Part shown: positions 50,875-58,944 of the stretch, one piece after another
How positions within the stretch are numbered: the first letter of the stretch is position 1
How the letters are laid out: every line of letters starts with the position of its first letter
Assembly: GCA_910584685.1 (NCBI GenBank)
Contig: CAJUAO010000007.1
Span: 1-64,000, forward strand
DNA: 64,000 nucleotides
DNA from: an uncultured Lachnospiraceae bacterium
GTDB taxonomy: Bacteria > Bacillota > Clostridia > Lachnospirales > Lachnospiraceae
Reading direction: 5' to 3'
The notes under the pieces: generated by a model
What the model was told of the DNA's origin: nothing
What the model saw: the letters and a program-made list of their open reading frames with translations, nothing else
The model's database searches: none
Position numbers and translations under genes: made by a program

Positions 50875-51090
50875 ATGACAGAGAAATCTGTTGTTCGTGG
50901 CTCTTTTTTTGTTGTAGCAAAGTTGAAAGCCGGACATCCCATGTCCGAGTGTTTTGGGGCTGTTTCATATAAAATTAAAGCACGAACAGCGGATGTTGTT
51001 CAAATAAAAAATATTCCAATGCCCGAAGTGGTCGACCTTAAGGCGGCGGGATACATCAAGAGTCAAATTCACGGTATAGCCGTGGACTGA
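50875..51090 (+). CDS. hypothetical 71-residue protein at the start of the phage module
   Basis: ATG 50875, no clear ribosome site; a TTACTCAAT...ATTGAGTCA inverted repeat sits just upstream. The sequence FFVVAKLKAGHPMSECFGAVSYKIKARTADVVQIKNIPMPEVVDLKAAGYIKSQIHGIAVD is protein-like. The DNA encoding AGHPMS is the right copy of the 19-bp repeat, and the left copy (49001) encodes the same AGHPMS. The gene may therefore have been split or partly duplicated by insertion of the upstream cassette. Confidence 0.5.
   Translation: MTEKSVVRGSFFVVAKLKAGHPMSECFGAVSYKIKARTADVVQIKNIPMPEVVDLKAAGYIKSQIHGIAVD
50929..50947 (+). repeat. right copy of the 19-bp direct repeat flanking the 588-residue gene
   Basis: GCCGGACATCCCATGTCCG; the left copy at 49001-49019 differs at one base. 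Confidence 0.6.
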
Positions 51091-51135
51091 CCAAAGATGT
51101 ACCCACCGTGCTTTGTCATGCCCATTTTCGGTATC

Positions 51136-51170
51136 AGAGTCGGTGTGTACCATCACATCGGCTCTTTTTG
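51136..51170 (+). terminator. rho-independent terminator
   Basis: AGAGTCGGTGTG / CACATCGGCTCT with two mismatches, then TTTTT. Confidence 0.7.
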
Positions 51171-51219
51171 TGTCCTTGCCGCCACCCAATCGGGCGGAAA
51201 AGAAAGGCAGGGACTTTAA

Positions 51220-51723
51220 ATGAGAAAGTTCAAAACAGCGGTGAAGAATCGCACCAATTACATTTATTACACAGCAGAAGGAAAGCCGATTGTCATCACA
51301 CCTGGAATGGTTGGCGAAGATGGCAAGGCAGTAACCGAAAGCCTCATTACTATGCTCCATGATTGGGATGACAACGATGTGGATGCAGAGCGTCACGAGG
51401 AATATTACTGTCCGGTTCACTATGACGGCTACCACGATGGGGACGGCGACGATGCGGATGACCGCAACCCGTATCTTGAGGATGACACTTACAACCCTTT
51501 GCAGCAGATTCTGACCTCCATCGCAAATGAGGAGCGTTCTCTTCAGATTGAAAAGCTGAAGGTCGCTTTGTCACAGCTTACGGACAAGCAGAAAGATACC
51601 ATTGTAAAGAAATTCTATCGCAACATGACCAACGTGGATATTGCAGCAGAAGAAGGTGTCTCAGAGGCGGCCATCCGTAACCGCTTGACGAAGATTTACG
51701 CAACACTCAAAAAGAAAATTTGA
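51220..51723 (+). CDS. phage-type sigma-70 region 4-like protein
   Basis: 167 residues. The N-terminal 80 are acidic (YDGYHDGDGDDADDRNPYLEDD). The C-terminal part is a sigma region 4 HTH: LKVALSQLTDKQKDTIVKKFYRNMTNVDIAAEEGVSEAAIRNRLTKIYATLKKK. It is of the kind found at the head of Firmicutes prophage and ICE modules and probably regulates the replication genes downstream. Confidence 0.8.
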   Translation: MRKFKTAVKNRTNYIYYTAEGKPIVITPGMVGEDGKAVTESLITMLHDWDDNDVDAERHEEYYCPVHYDGYHDGDGDDADDRNPYLEDDTYNPLQQILTSIANEERSLQIEKLKVALSQLTDKQKDTIVKKFYRNMTNVDIAAEEGVSEAAIRNRLTKIYATLKKKI

Positions 51724-51730
51724 AAAAAGT

Positions 51731-51779
51731 TGATTTGAGGGGGTTCGATTCCCCCTCATTTTTCGCTTATGGACAGAGG
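51731..51779 (+). repeat. intergenic repeat unit with T-arm-like hairpin, copy 1
   Basis: TGAGGGGG-TTCGATT-CCCCCTCA followed by TTTTTCGCTTATGGACAGA. Works as a terminator by shape. The GGTTCGATTCC core and CGCTTAT tail recur at 56366-56410. Confidence 0.7.
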
Positions 51780-51814
51780 GGTGAGAAAAACTCCTCGGAA
51801 AGGAGCCAAGTGCA

Positions 51815-52027
51815 ATGGGAATTAAACACAAGGTATGTATCAACATTGCAAAACCCGGCGGCACACCCTCTCCGGTAGTCCGAAGCGGAACGATGCAGAT
51901 TCGCAAGAGAATGCTTGATTTTCTCTTCGGTCAGCAGGTCAACGTTCTGGTTCTCTCTCCAGGTGATTCAGTGCAGACCGTCGAGATTCACGAACTGAAG
52001 GGAGGCGAGAACCATGACAAACGCTAA
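51815..52027 (+). CDS. small phage-module protein
   Basis: 70 residues: IKHKVCINIAKPGGTPSPVVRSGTMQIRKRMLDFLFGQQVNVLVLSPGDSVQTVEIHEL. ATG 51815 follows GGAAAGGAG. Probably a compact beta-rich protein. Its stop overlaps the next start by 14 bases, showing coupling. Family not recognised. Confidence 0.7.
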   Translation: MGIKHKVCINIAKPGGTPSPVVRSGTMQIRKRMLDFLFGQQVNVLVLSPGDSVQTVEIHELKGGENHDKR

Positions 52028-52364
52028 CAAATTTAACCTGCTCCTCGATGTGGTGAAGCTGATGCACTCATTGGCAGACGGACTGGAAGCTGTGGCTTAC
52101 GCATTTGCCGACAGTCAGGAAATATTCGTAGAAGCCAAGGAAGTGTCGAAGCCGGTCGAAACAGGACAACCCACAAAGCAGATAGCAGAAAAGGTGCCTA
52201 CTTTGGCAGATGTCCGTGCCGTGCTTGCGGTTAAGACGCAGAACGGTATGACAGCCGAGGTAAAGGGTCTGATTACTAAGTACGGCGGCAGCAAGCTGTC
52301 GGATGTGGACCCGAAGCATTATGCAGACCTTATTAAGGATGCGGAGGTGCTTGGCAATGGGTAA
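52014..52364 (+). CDS. phage-module protein preceding DUF2800
   Basis: 116 residues. N-terminal helix LLLDVVKLMHSLADGLEAVAYAFADSQEIF, Pro/Lys-rich linker, then a C-terminal helical domain TLADVRAVLAVKTQNGMTAEVKGLITKYGGSKLSDVDPKHYADLIKDAEVL that resembles a SAP/HeH-like nucleic-acid-binding fold. Coupled by overlaps to both neighbours. Its role in phage replication is inferred from context only. Confidence 0.7.
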   Translation: MTNANKFNLLLDVVKLMHSLADGLEAVAYAFADSQEIFVEAKEVSKPVETGQPTKQIAEKVPTLADVRAVLAVKTQNGMTAEVKGLITKYGGSKLSDVDPKHYADLIKDAEVLGNG

Positions 52365-53493
52365 TCACGCACTGCTTTCCCCTTCCAGTTCCCACAGGTG
52401 GCTGAAATGTGCGCCGAGTGCGGTATTGGAAACAGAGTTTGAAAACAAGAGCAGCAATGCTGCCGAGGAAGGGACTGCGGCTCACGCTTTATGCGAACAC
52501 AAGTTGAAAAAGGCACTCCATAGACGCAGTAAGCGTCCGGTATCCCCGTTTAATACGGATGAGATGGAAGAACACAGCGATGCTTATGTGGAGTTTGTCT
52601 TGGAACAGCTTGAAAAAGCAAAGCAGACCTGTCCTGATCCTTTGGTGCTGATTGAGCAGAAGGTTGACCTCTCCGATTATGTTCCAGGTGCATATGGAAC
52701 GGCGGATTGCCTCATCGTCTCGGATAACAGTCTCCACATTATCGATATGAAATACGGACTTGGTGTACTCGTTGACGCAGAGGAAAATTCGCAGCTGAAG
52801 TGTTACGGCATCGCAGCACTCAGTACCTATGAAAGCTTGTATGACATTAAGGAAGTTTCCCTTTCAATTTTCCAGCCTCGCAGGGAGAATGTTCAGACAT
52901 GGACGGTGTCCGTGGAAGAACTGAAAGCCTGGGCGGAAAACGAACTGAAACCCAAGGCTCAGATGGCTGCCAAGGGCGAAGGCGAGTACTGTCCGGGAGA
53001 GTGGTGTCAATTTTGCCGTGCGGCAGTCAAGTGCCGTGCGAGGGCAGCAGAAAAACTCCGTATCGCAGAGGAAGAATTCAAACTTCCGCCTTTGCTTACG
53101 GATGAGGAGATTGAAGAAATTCTTCCGATGCTGCCGGACATCACCAAGTGGGCAAACGAAATCAGTGCCTATGCGCTTGAGGCGGCACTAAATCACGGTA
53201 AGCAGTGGAGTGGATTTAAGGTTGTAGAGGGTCGTTCTAACCGTAAGTTCTCCGATGAGGATGCGGTGGCGACAACAGCCAAGGAACACGGTTACACAGA
53301 TATTTACCGTCAGAGCCTTATCACACTGACAGAAATGCAGAAGCTGATGGGCAAAAAGCAATTCGAGGAAATCCTGGGCGGCCTCGTTATCAAACCACCC
53401 GGAAAGCCTACCCTCGTTCCCCTTTCGGATAAGAGGCAGGCAATGAACGTATCAAACGCAAAAAACGAATTCAATGAAATTATGGAGGATTAA
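52357..53493 (+). CDS. DUF2800 phage nuclease-like protein
   Basis: 378 residues from ATG 52357. It starts NHALLSPSSSHRWLKCAPSA and has a Cas4/RecB-like PD-(D/E)xK core: AAHALCEHKLKK, GTADCLIVSDNSLHIIDMKYGLGVLV (D...D.K), plus a Cys-rich segment CPGEWCQFCRAAVKCRARA that could bind Fe-S as in Cas4/AddB. These proteins are regularly next to DUF2815 and a family A polymerase in phage replication modules, as here. Confidence 0.85.
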   Translation: MGNHALLSPSSSHRWLKCAPSAVLETEFENKSSNAAEEGTAAHALCEHKLKKALHRRSKRPVSPFNTDEMEEHSDAYVEFVLEQLEKAKQTCPDPLVLIEQKVDLSDYVPGAYGTADCLIVSDNSLHIIDMKYGLGVLVDAEENSQLKCYGIAALSTYESLYDIKEVSLSIFQPRRENVQTWTVSVEELKAWAENELKPKAQMAAKGEGEYCPGEWCQFCRAAVKCRARAAEKLRIAEEEFKLPPLLTDEEIEEILPMLPDITKWANEISAYALEAALNHGKQWSGFKVVEGRSNRKFSDEDAVATTAKEHGYTDIYRQSLITLTEMQKLMGKKQFEEILGGLVIKPPGKPTLVPLSDKRQAMNVSNAKNEFNEIMED

Positions 53494-53497
53494 AATT

Positions 53498-54046
53498 ATG
53501 GCAAACGTAAACAGAACTAAGGTTATCACTGGCAAGAACACTCGTCTTTCTTACTTCCACGGTTGGGAGCCTGTCAGCATCAATGGCGGTGCTGAAAAAT
53601 ATTCCGTATCCGTGCTGATTCCGAAGGACGACATTGAAACCATCAACGCTATCAACGCTGCTGTGGATGCTGCGATTGAGGAAGGCATCGCCAAGTTCGG
53701 CGGTAAGAAACCTAACAAGGGTGCAATCAAACTTCCTCTCCGTGACGGCGACGTTGAAAGAGATGATGATGCCTACAAGGGTCATTATTTCGTGAACGCC
53801 AACAGCACTACGGCACCTCAGATTGTGGACAAGGCGGTTAAGCCTATCCTCGACCGTGATGAGGTATACTCCGGTTGTTATGCGAGAGTGTCTTTGAACT
53901 TCTACGCATTTAACAGTAACGGCAATCGTGGCGTTGCCTGCGGTCTTGGCAACATCCAGAAAATCCGTGACGGCGAGTATCTCGGCGGCCGTACTTCCGC
54001 AACCGATGATTTTACCACTGTTGAGGATGACGATTTCCTGGCTTAA
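53498..54046 (+). CDS. DUF2815 phage single-strand-binding-like protein
   Basis: 182 residues from ATG 53498 (GGAGG upstream). The OB-fold-like sequence NRTKVITGKNTRLSYFHGWEP and YSVSVLIPKDDIETINAINAAVDAAIEEG, then YSGCYARVSLNFYAFNSNGNRGVACGLGNIQKIRDGE, match the DUF2815 family. Thought to bind ssDNA for phage replication. It sits between the DUF2800 and polymerase genes as usual. Confidence 0.85.
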   Translation: MANVNRTKVITGKNTRLSYFHGWEPVSINGGAEKYSVSVLIPKDDIETINAINAAVDAAIEEGIAKFGGKKPNKGAIKLPLRDGDVERDDDAYKGHYFVNANSTTAPQIVDKAVKPILDRDEVYSGCYARVSLNFYAFNSNGNRGVACGLGNIQKIRDGEYLGGRTSATDDFTTVEDDDFLA

Positions 54047-54056
54047 TGGTAACCCC

Positions 54057-54086
54057 GGCAGGCGGTGTGAAATACCACCGTCTGCC
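54057..54086 (+). other. intergenic hairpin after the DUF2815 gene
   Basis: GGCAGGCGGTG / CACCGTCTGCC stem. No T-run; probably mRNA processing or partial termination. Confidence 0.5.
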
Positions 54087-54121
54087 TTAAACGAAAACTA
54101 CGAAATACGAGGTAAAACGAT

Positions 54122-54313
54122 ATGAACGAATTATACGAATTTATGAAACAGGTCGATGTGATTGTGCTTTTCTTCCTGATCTACGGCTTTGCCATTAACG
54201 GCATCGTGTGGTGTGTGATGGAAGTCATCCGCTTCATTGTTAAGAAGGTCAAAGCCTTCCGTGAAAAGCGTAAGCAGAAAAAGGCTGCACAGAATGAAGA
54301 TGTGACCGAGTAA
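54122..54313 (+). CDS. small single-pass membrane protein
   Basis: 63 residues: one hydrophobic helix (VIVLFFLIYGFAINGIVWCVMEVI) then a basic tail (KKVKAFREKRKQKKAAQ). Commonly seen between DUF2815 and polymerase in such modules. Function unknown. Confidence 0.65.
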   Translation: MNELYEFMKQVDVIVLFFLIYGFAINGIVWCVMEVIRFIVKKVKAFREKRKQKKAAQNEDVTE

Positions 54314-54323
54314 ACATGACGGG

Positions 54324-54355
54324 CGGCGGAGGATATTCTTCTGCCGCCTTTGTCA
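54324..54355 (+). terminator. hairpin before the polymerase gene
   Basis: GGCGGCGGA / TCTGCCGCC with one mismatch, then TTTG. Weak. Confidence 0.5.
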
Positions 54356-54371
54356 TAGAAAGGAATGTGCT

Positions 54372-56360
54372 ATGAAAGTATTAAGTATTGATATTGAAAC
54401 CTTCTCCTCGGTCAATCTGCAAAAATGTGGTGTTTACAAATATGCAGAGAGCGAGGATTTTGAAATATTGCTGTTCGGTTATGCCGTGGACGGCGGTGCT
54501 GTGCAGGTGGTTGACCTTGCCTGTGGGGAGAGTATCCCTGCAGAGATTATCGATGCACTGACTGATGATTCTGTTATAAAAACGGCGTATAACGCAACAT
54601 TTGAAAGGGTCTGCCTGTCCCGATATTTATCGGATATGGGTGTAAGCCTTGACCCGTTCTATGATAGCCACCCTTTGTCGCAGGAGTGTGCCCGTTTCTT
54701 AAGTCCGGCAAGCTGGCACTGCACCATGATTTGGGCGGCAACCCTGGGTCTGCCTCTTTCCCTTGAGGGTGTGGGTGCAGTCCTTGGTTTGGAGAAACAG
54801 AAGTTGACCGAGGGTAAATCCTTAATCAAATACTTCTGCGTTCCCTGTGCGCCGACCAAGATAAACGGTGGCCGTACAAGAAATCTGCCGGAGCATGATA
54901 TAGAAAAATGGCAGCAGTTTAAGGCGTACAACCTCCGTGACGTGGAGACGGAGATGGGCATCCAGACAAAGCTGTCTCGTTTTCCTGTGCCAGATAGGAT
55001 TTGGGATGAATACCATGTGAGCGAAGAAATCAATGACCGTGGTATCGGAGTGGATATGGTGCTTGTGAAAGAGGCTATTGAAATCGACAGTATTAGCCGT
55101 GACCATCTGACCTTCAAAATGCAGGATATGACAAATCTCGACAATCCCAACTCCGTGCAGCAGATGAAGATGTGGCTGTCGGATAACGGTATGGAGATGG
55201 AGAGCCTCGGCAAAAAGGAAGTGGCGGCGGCAATCAAAACAGCACCACAGGACATTACCGATGTGCTGTCCTTACGTCAGCAGCTTGCCAAGAGCAGTGT
55301 GAAAAAGTATACGGCAATGGAAAATGCCGTTTGTAAGGATAACCGTGCAAGGGGTATGTTTCAGTTCTACGGTGCCAACCGAACCGGAAGGTTTGCGGGA
55401 AGGCTGATTCAGTTACAGAACCTGCCTCAAAACCATATGGAAGATCTGGCAGAGGCTCGTGGTCTTGTGCGTAGTGGAAATTATGATGCCTTAGAACTTT
55501 TATATGAAGATATTCCCGATACCCTTTCACAGCTTATCCGTACTGCCTTTGTGCCGCAGAAGGGCAGAAAATTTATCGTAGCTGACTTTTCTGCGATTGA
55601 GGCGAGGGTGTTGGCTTGGCTTGCAGGCGAACAGTGGAGAATTAAGGTGTTTGAGGAAGGCAAGGACATTTATTGCAGCAGTGCAAGTCAGATGTTTGGC
55701 GTTCCGGTAGAAAAGCACGGCGTGAACGGGCATCTCCGTCAAAAGGGCAAAATCGCAGAACTTGCCTTGGGTTACGGTGGCTCGGTCGGTGCCTTAAAAG
55801 CAATGGGTGCCATGGAGATGGGCATTGCGGAAGAAGAACTGCAGCCTCTTGTGTCTGCGTGGAGAAATGCCAATCCTATGATAACCAGGCTGTGGTGGGA
55901 TATCGACCGTGCCGTAAAGACCTGCGTGAAACAGAAGACTGCCGTGGAAACGCATGGATTGAAGTTCCATTATCAAAGCGGTTTCCTGTTTCTGACCCTT
56001 CCGTCCGGCAGACAGCTTGCCTATGTGAAACCACGCATGGGAGAGAACCAGTTCGGTGGTGAGGCGGTCACTTACGAAGGGGTGGGTGCTACGAAAAAGT
56101 GGGAGCGTTTGGAAAGCTACGGTCCCAAGTTTACGGAGAATGCCGTGCAGGCCATCGCCAGGGATATTCTGATGTTTGCCATGCAGACCTTGAGCCACTG
56201 CGACATCGTTGCCCATGTCCATGATGAAATTATTATCGAGTGCGACCGCAGGGTTTCCCTGGATGCCGTTTGTGAGCAGATGGGCAGGACTCCGCCTTGG
56301 GCGAAAGGCTTGCTCCTTCGTGCAGACGGATACGAGTGTAATTTTTATAAAAAAGATTAA
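54372..56360 (+). CDS. phage family A DNA polymerase
   Basis: 662 residues. 3'-5' exonuclease: DIETFSSVNLQKCGVYKYAE and YNATFERVCLSRYL, with an LRDVETEMGI exo III-like site. Polymerase: motif A ADFSAIEARVLAWLAGE, motif B region GKIAELALGYGGSVGALKAMG, motif C VAHVHDEIIIECD. It lacks a 5' nuclease domain, as is usual for phage polymerases. Complete by length and motifs. It would replicate the mobile or prophage DNA from which this module derives. Confidence 0.93.
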   Translation: MKVLSIDIETFSSVNLQKCGVYKYAESEDFEILLFGYAVDGGAVQVVDLACGESIPAEIIDALTDDSVIKTAYNATFERVCLSRYLSDMGVSLDPFYDSHPLSQECARFLSPASWHCTMIWAATLGLPLSLEGVGAVLGLEKQKLTEGKSLIKYFCVPCAPTKINGGRTRNLPEHDIEKWQQFKAYNLRDVETEMGIQTKLSRFPVPDRIWDEYHVSEEINDRGIGVDMVLVKEAIEIDSISRDHLTFKMQDMTNLDNPNSVQQMKMWLSDNGMEMESLGKKEVAAAIKTAPQDITDVLSLRQQLAKSSVKKYTAMENAVCKDNRARGMFQFYGANRTGRFAGRLIQLQNLPQNHMEDLAEARGLVRSGNYDALELLYEDIPDTLSQLIRTAFVPQKGRKFIVADFSAIEARVLAWLAGEQWRIKVFEEGKDIYCSSASQMFGVPVEKHGVNGHLRQKGKIAELALGYGGSVGALKAMGAMEMGIAEEELQPLVSAWRNANPMITRLWWDIDRAVKTCVKQKTAVETHGLKFHYQSGFLFLTLPSGRQLAYVKPRMGENQFGGEAVTYEGVGATKKWERLESYGPKFTENAVQAIARDILMFAMQTLSHCDIVAHVHDEIIIECDRRVSLDAVCEQMGRTPPWAKGLLLRADGYECNFYKKD

Positions 56361-56423
56361 AATTTGGGGGTTCGATTCCATCGGATTTTTCGCTTATAGG
56401 CAGAAGGATGATTTGTCCTTCTG
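56361..56423 (+). repeat. intergenic repeat unit with T-arm-like core, copy 2, plus hairpin
   Basis: TTTGGGGGTTCGATTCC, then TTTTTCGCTTATAGGCAGA, matches copy 1 (51731-51779). It is followed by its own hairpin CAGAAGGA / TCCTTCTG (56401-56423). Confidence 0.65.
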
Positions 56424-56453
56424 TCTATTTCATTTTTAGAAGGAGGATTCGAT

Positions 56454-56819
56454 ATGGACGAATTCAGAAACAGAAAAGAACCGTACAAACCGATGGTGTA
56501 TATCTGTAGTCCCTATTCTGGGGATACGCAGCATAACACCGAGCAGGCAAAAAAGTATAGCCGATTTGCCTATGAACAGGGAGCGATTCCTATGACTCCC
56601 CACCTGCTTTATCCGCAGTTTATGTGTGATGAGAACCCTGCCGAGCGTAAGGATGCCATGCATTTTAACTATGTGCTGCTTGGCAACTGCTCGGAACTTT
56701 GGGTGTTCGGCAGCAAAGTGTCCGAGGGTATGGCACATGAAATCAGTGTTGCAAAGAAAAGAAAACAGACCATCCGTTGGTTTAACGAAAGCTGTGAGGA
56801 GGTGTCCGGTAATGAGTGA
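56454..56819 (+). CDS. DUF4406-type nucleoside deoxyribosyltransferase-like protein
   Basis: 121 residues: MVYICSPYSGDTQHNTEQAKKYSRFAYEQGAIPMTPHLLYPQFMCD...AELWVFGSKVSEGMAHEISVAKKRKQTIRWF by fold (the actual residue before LWVFG is Ser-Glu). The SPYSGD, HLLYPQF and EGM.HEI pattern matches DUF4406, related to nucleoside 2-deoxyribosyltransferases. Probably modifies or salvages nucleotides for the phage. Overlaps the next gene by 8 bases. Confidence 0.82.
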   Translation: MDEFRNRKEPYKPMVYICSPYSGDTQHNTEQAKKYSRFAYEQGAIPMTPHLLYPQFMCDENPAERKDAMHFNYVLLGNCSELWVFGSKVSEGMAHEISVAKKRKQTIRWFNESCEEVSGNE

Positions 56820-57432
56820 ATTTAAAGCAGTACAGACAGAGTACAAAGGATATTTATTCCGTTCCCGTTTGGAGGCCCGTTGGGCAGTGTTCTTCGATAA
56901 CCTCGGTATCCAATGGGAATATGAGCCGGAAGGCATCGTGTTAAGTGATGGCACACATTATCTGCCGGACTTTTATCTCCCTGACTTCCATTGTTTCTTT
57001 GAGGTCAAGAGAAAAGGACTCCGTGGAACTGTCGAGGGTGACGCTGCCATTGCAAAAATCAGTGACGGTCAGAACCATGACAGTTGGGCAGGCATTATCT
57101 GCTTCGGTGACCCGATGGATGATGATTTGTATATCTTTTGCCAGGAAACGGACGATGGCGGCGGTGGCAGCTACGAAAACGAAGTGACCATCGGACTGCA
57201 TCTGGATACCCGCAAGCCGTATCTCTTTGCCTATAACGACAGACGTGACCGTTGTTTCTTTACCCACTTCGGTGAGGATATGGACGATGAGATGATTCCG
57301 ATGGTCACCCATGAATACGGCAAGTACAGATACAACGATTTCGTAAACAGCCGTGTCCGTTATGCCCGCAAGGCTGCAAGACAGGCGCGTTTTGAATACG
57401 GGCAGACACCGAAGGTAAGGAGGGACAGATAA
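56812..57432 (+). CDS. phage PD-(D/E)xK nuclease-like protein
   Basis: 206 residues from ATG 56812. The N-terminal 85 residues (YKGYLFRSRLEARWAVFFDNLGIQWEYEPEGIVLSDGTHYLPDFYLPDFHCFFEVKRKG) carry the R.RLEARWA, Y.PDF..P and EVK pattern of small endonuclease-like phage proteins. The C-terminal part is acidic and unassigned. Its last base is the first base of the recombinase start codon. Confidence 0.75.
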   Translation: MSEFKAVQTEYKGYLFRSRLEARWAVFFDNLGIQWEYEPEGIVLSDGTHYLPDFYLPDFHCFFEVKRKGLRGTVEGDAAIAKISDGQNHDSWAGIICFGDPMDDDLYIFCQETDDGGGGSYENEVTIGLHLDTRKPYLFAYNDRRDRCFFTHFGEDMDDEMIPMVTHEYGKYRYNDFVNSRVRYARKAARQARFEYGQTPKVRRDR

Positions 57433-58796
57433 TGAGGAATTTATCTCTCGCATACGGCAACACGAAAAAGCGTGAAGAGTTCAATCGCATGATTGATGAG
57501 GCAATGGCGGGAAAAATCGACATGATTGTGACCAAGTCCATCAGCCGTTTTGCACGAAACACTCTGGACTGCCTGAAATACATCCGACAGCTTAAGGAAA
57601 AGAACATCCCCGTGTACTTCGAAAAAGAAAACATCAATACGATGGATGCCAAGGGTGAGGTTCTGCTTACCATTATGGCGAGCCTTGCACAGCAGGAAAG
57701 CCAGTCCCTCTCCCAGAATGTGAAGTTGGGATTTCAGTATCGATACCAACAAGGACAGATGACAGTAAACCACAACCGTTTCCTCGGATATACCAAAGAT
57801 GATAAAGGACAGCTTGTTGTTGAACCCAAAGAGGCGGAAGTGGTCAAACGCATATTCAGAGAATACCTTGAGGGTGCAAGCCTGCAGCAGATTGCACGAG
57901 GCTTGGAGGCTGACGGCATTTTAACGGGTGCCGGGAAGACAAAATGGAGAGCAGAAACCCTTCAGAAAATCCTAAAGAACGAAAAGTATATCGGTGATGC
58001 ACTTCTTCAGAAGACCTACACGGTGGATTTCCTTGAAAAGAAGCGTGTGCCGAATAACGGCTTGGTGTCACAGTATTATGTGGAAAACAGCCACGAAGCC
58101 ATTATCCCCCGTGACCTTTATATGCAGGTGCAGGAAGAAATGGTAAGGCGAGCCAACCTCCACAGCGGGCAGAATCGAAAGAAACGTGTTTATAGCAGTA
58201 AGTACGCACTTTCCAGTATGGTGTACTGCTCCAAGTGCGGAGAGATATATCGTAGGGTTGTCTGGAACAATAAAGGCAAGAAATCCGTTGTATGGCGTTG
58301 CTGTACCAGGATGGAAAACGGTCCGGGAGCCTGCAATGCCGATGCCATCCATGAGTCGGAACTTCAAAACCTTACGGTCAGAGCCATCAACATGACACTC
58401 GCCAAAAAGGATGTAATGAACGAAACCCTGCAGAAGAATGTGGAGGCAGTGCTTACCGGAGCAGACGGTGTTCCCCTCAGTGAAATTGACAGCCGATTGG
58501 AGGAGTTGCAAAAGGAACTGCTTAAGGTAGCAAATTCCAAGGGCAATTACGATGCCATCGCAGATGAGATTTACCGCCTTCGTGAAGTCAGGCAGAATGC
58601 TTTGGTGGAAAACGCAGAACGGGAAGGAATGAAAAAACGCATCAGCGAGATGCAGCAGTTCCTCTCGGAGCAGACACAGGAAGTCACCGAATACGACGAG
58701 CAATTGGTTCGCAGGCTGATTGAGAAAATCACGGTCTACGATGAATGGGTTACGGTAGAGTTCAAATCCGGCACAAGCGTAAAAGTCAGAAGATAA
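57432..58796 (+). pseudogene. large serine recombinase lacking its catalytic-serine segment
   Basis: 454 residues from ATG 57432 behind AAGGAGGG. It begins in the middle of the resolvase domain: GNTKKREEFNRMIDEAMAGKIDMIVTKSISRFARNTLDCLKYIRQL. The expected preceding 55-65 residues, with the YxRVSTDxxxQ serine motif, are absent. The remaining parts are complete: recombinase domain (FLGYTKDDKGQLVVEPKEAEVVKRIFREYLEG), zinc ribbon (CSKCGEIYRR...CCTRMENGPGACN) and coiled coil. It could bind att DNA but should not cut it. The start codon overlaps the upstream stop, so the truncated form may be translated. Confidence 0.82.
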
Positions 58797-58817
58797 CAGA
58801 ATATTTCCCACAGTCAG

Positions 58818-58843
58818 CACCTTGCAGAAATGCAGGGTGTTTT
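58818..58843 (+). terminator. terminator after the recombinase
   Basis: CACCTTGCA-GAAA-TGCAGGGTG then TTTT. Confidence 0.75.
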
Positions 58844-58878
58844 CTTCTTGATGTTGCCTTGCGATTAGTCTGTGAGTA

Positions 58879-58907
58879 TTGACAAAATGACTAATTATGT
58901 GTATAAT
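58879..58907 (+). promoter_or_regulatory. promoter of the DUF262/HEPN operon
   Basis: Exact consensus TTGACA (58879-58884) and TATAAT (58902-58907) with 17-bp spacing, 37 bp before the first gene. Confidence 0.85.
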
Positions 58908-58944
58908 ATAAAATGGTCGATTCTAAAAGAACGGAGGAATTGTG

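Noticed and set aside
51736..51765. possible tRNA 3' end (GGGGGTTCGATTCCCCC)
   Set aside because: The upstream 60 bases are the end of the sigma-like gene and contain no anticodon or D arm, and no CCA or acceptor pairing follows; kept only as a repeat/terminator.
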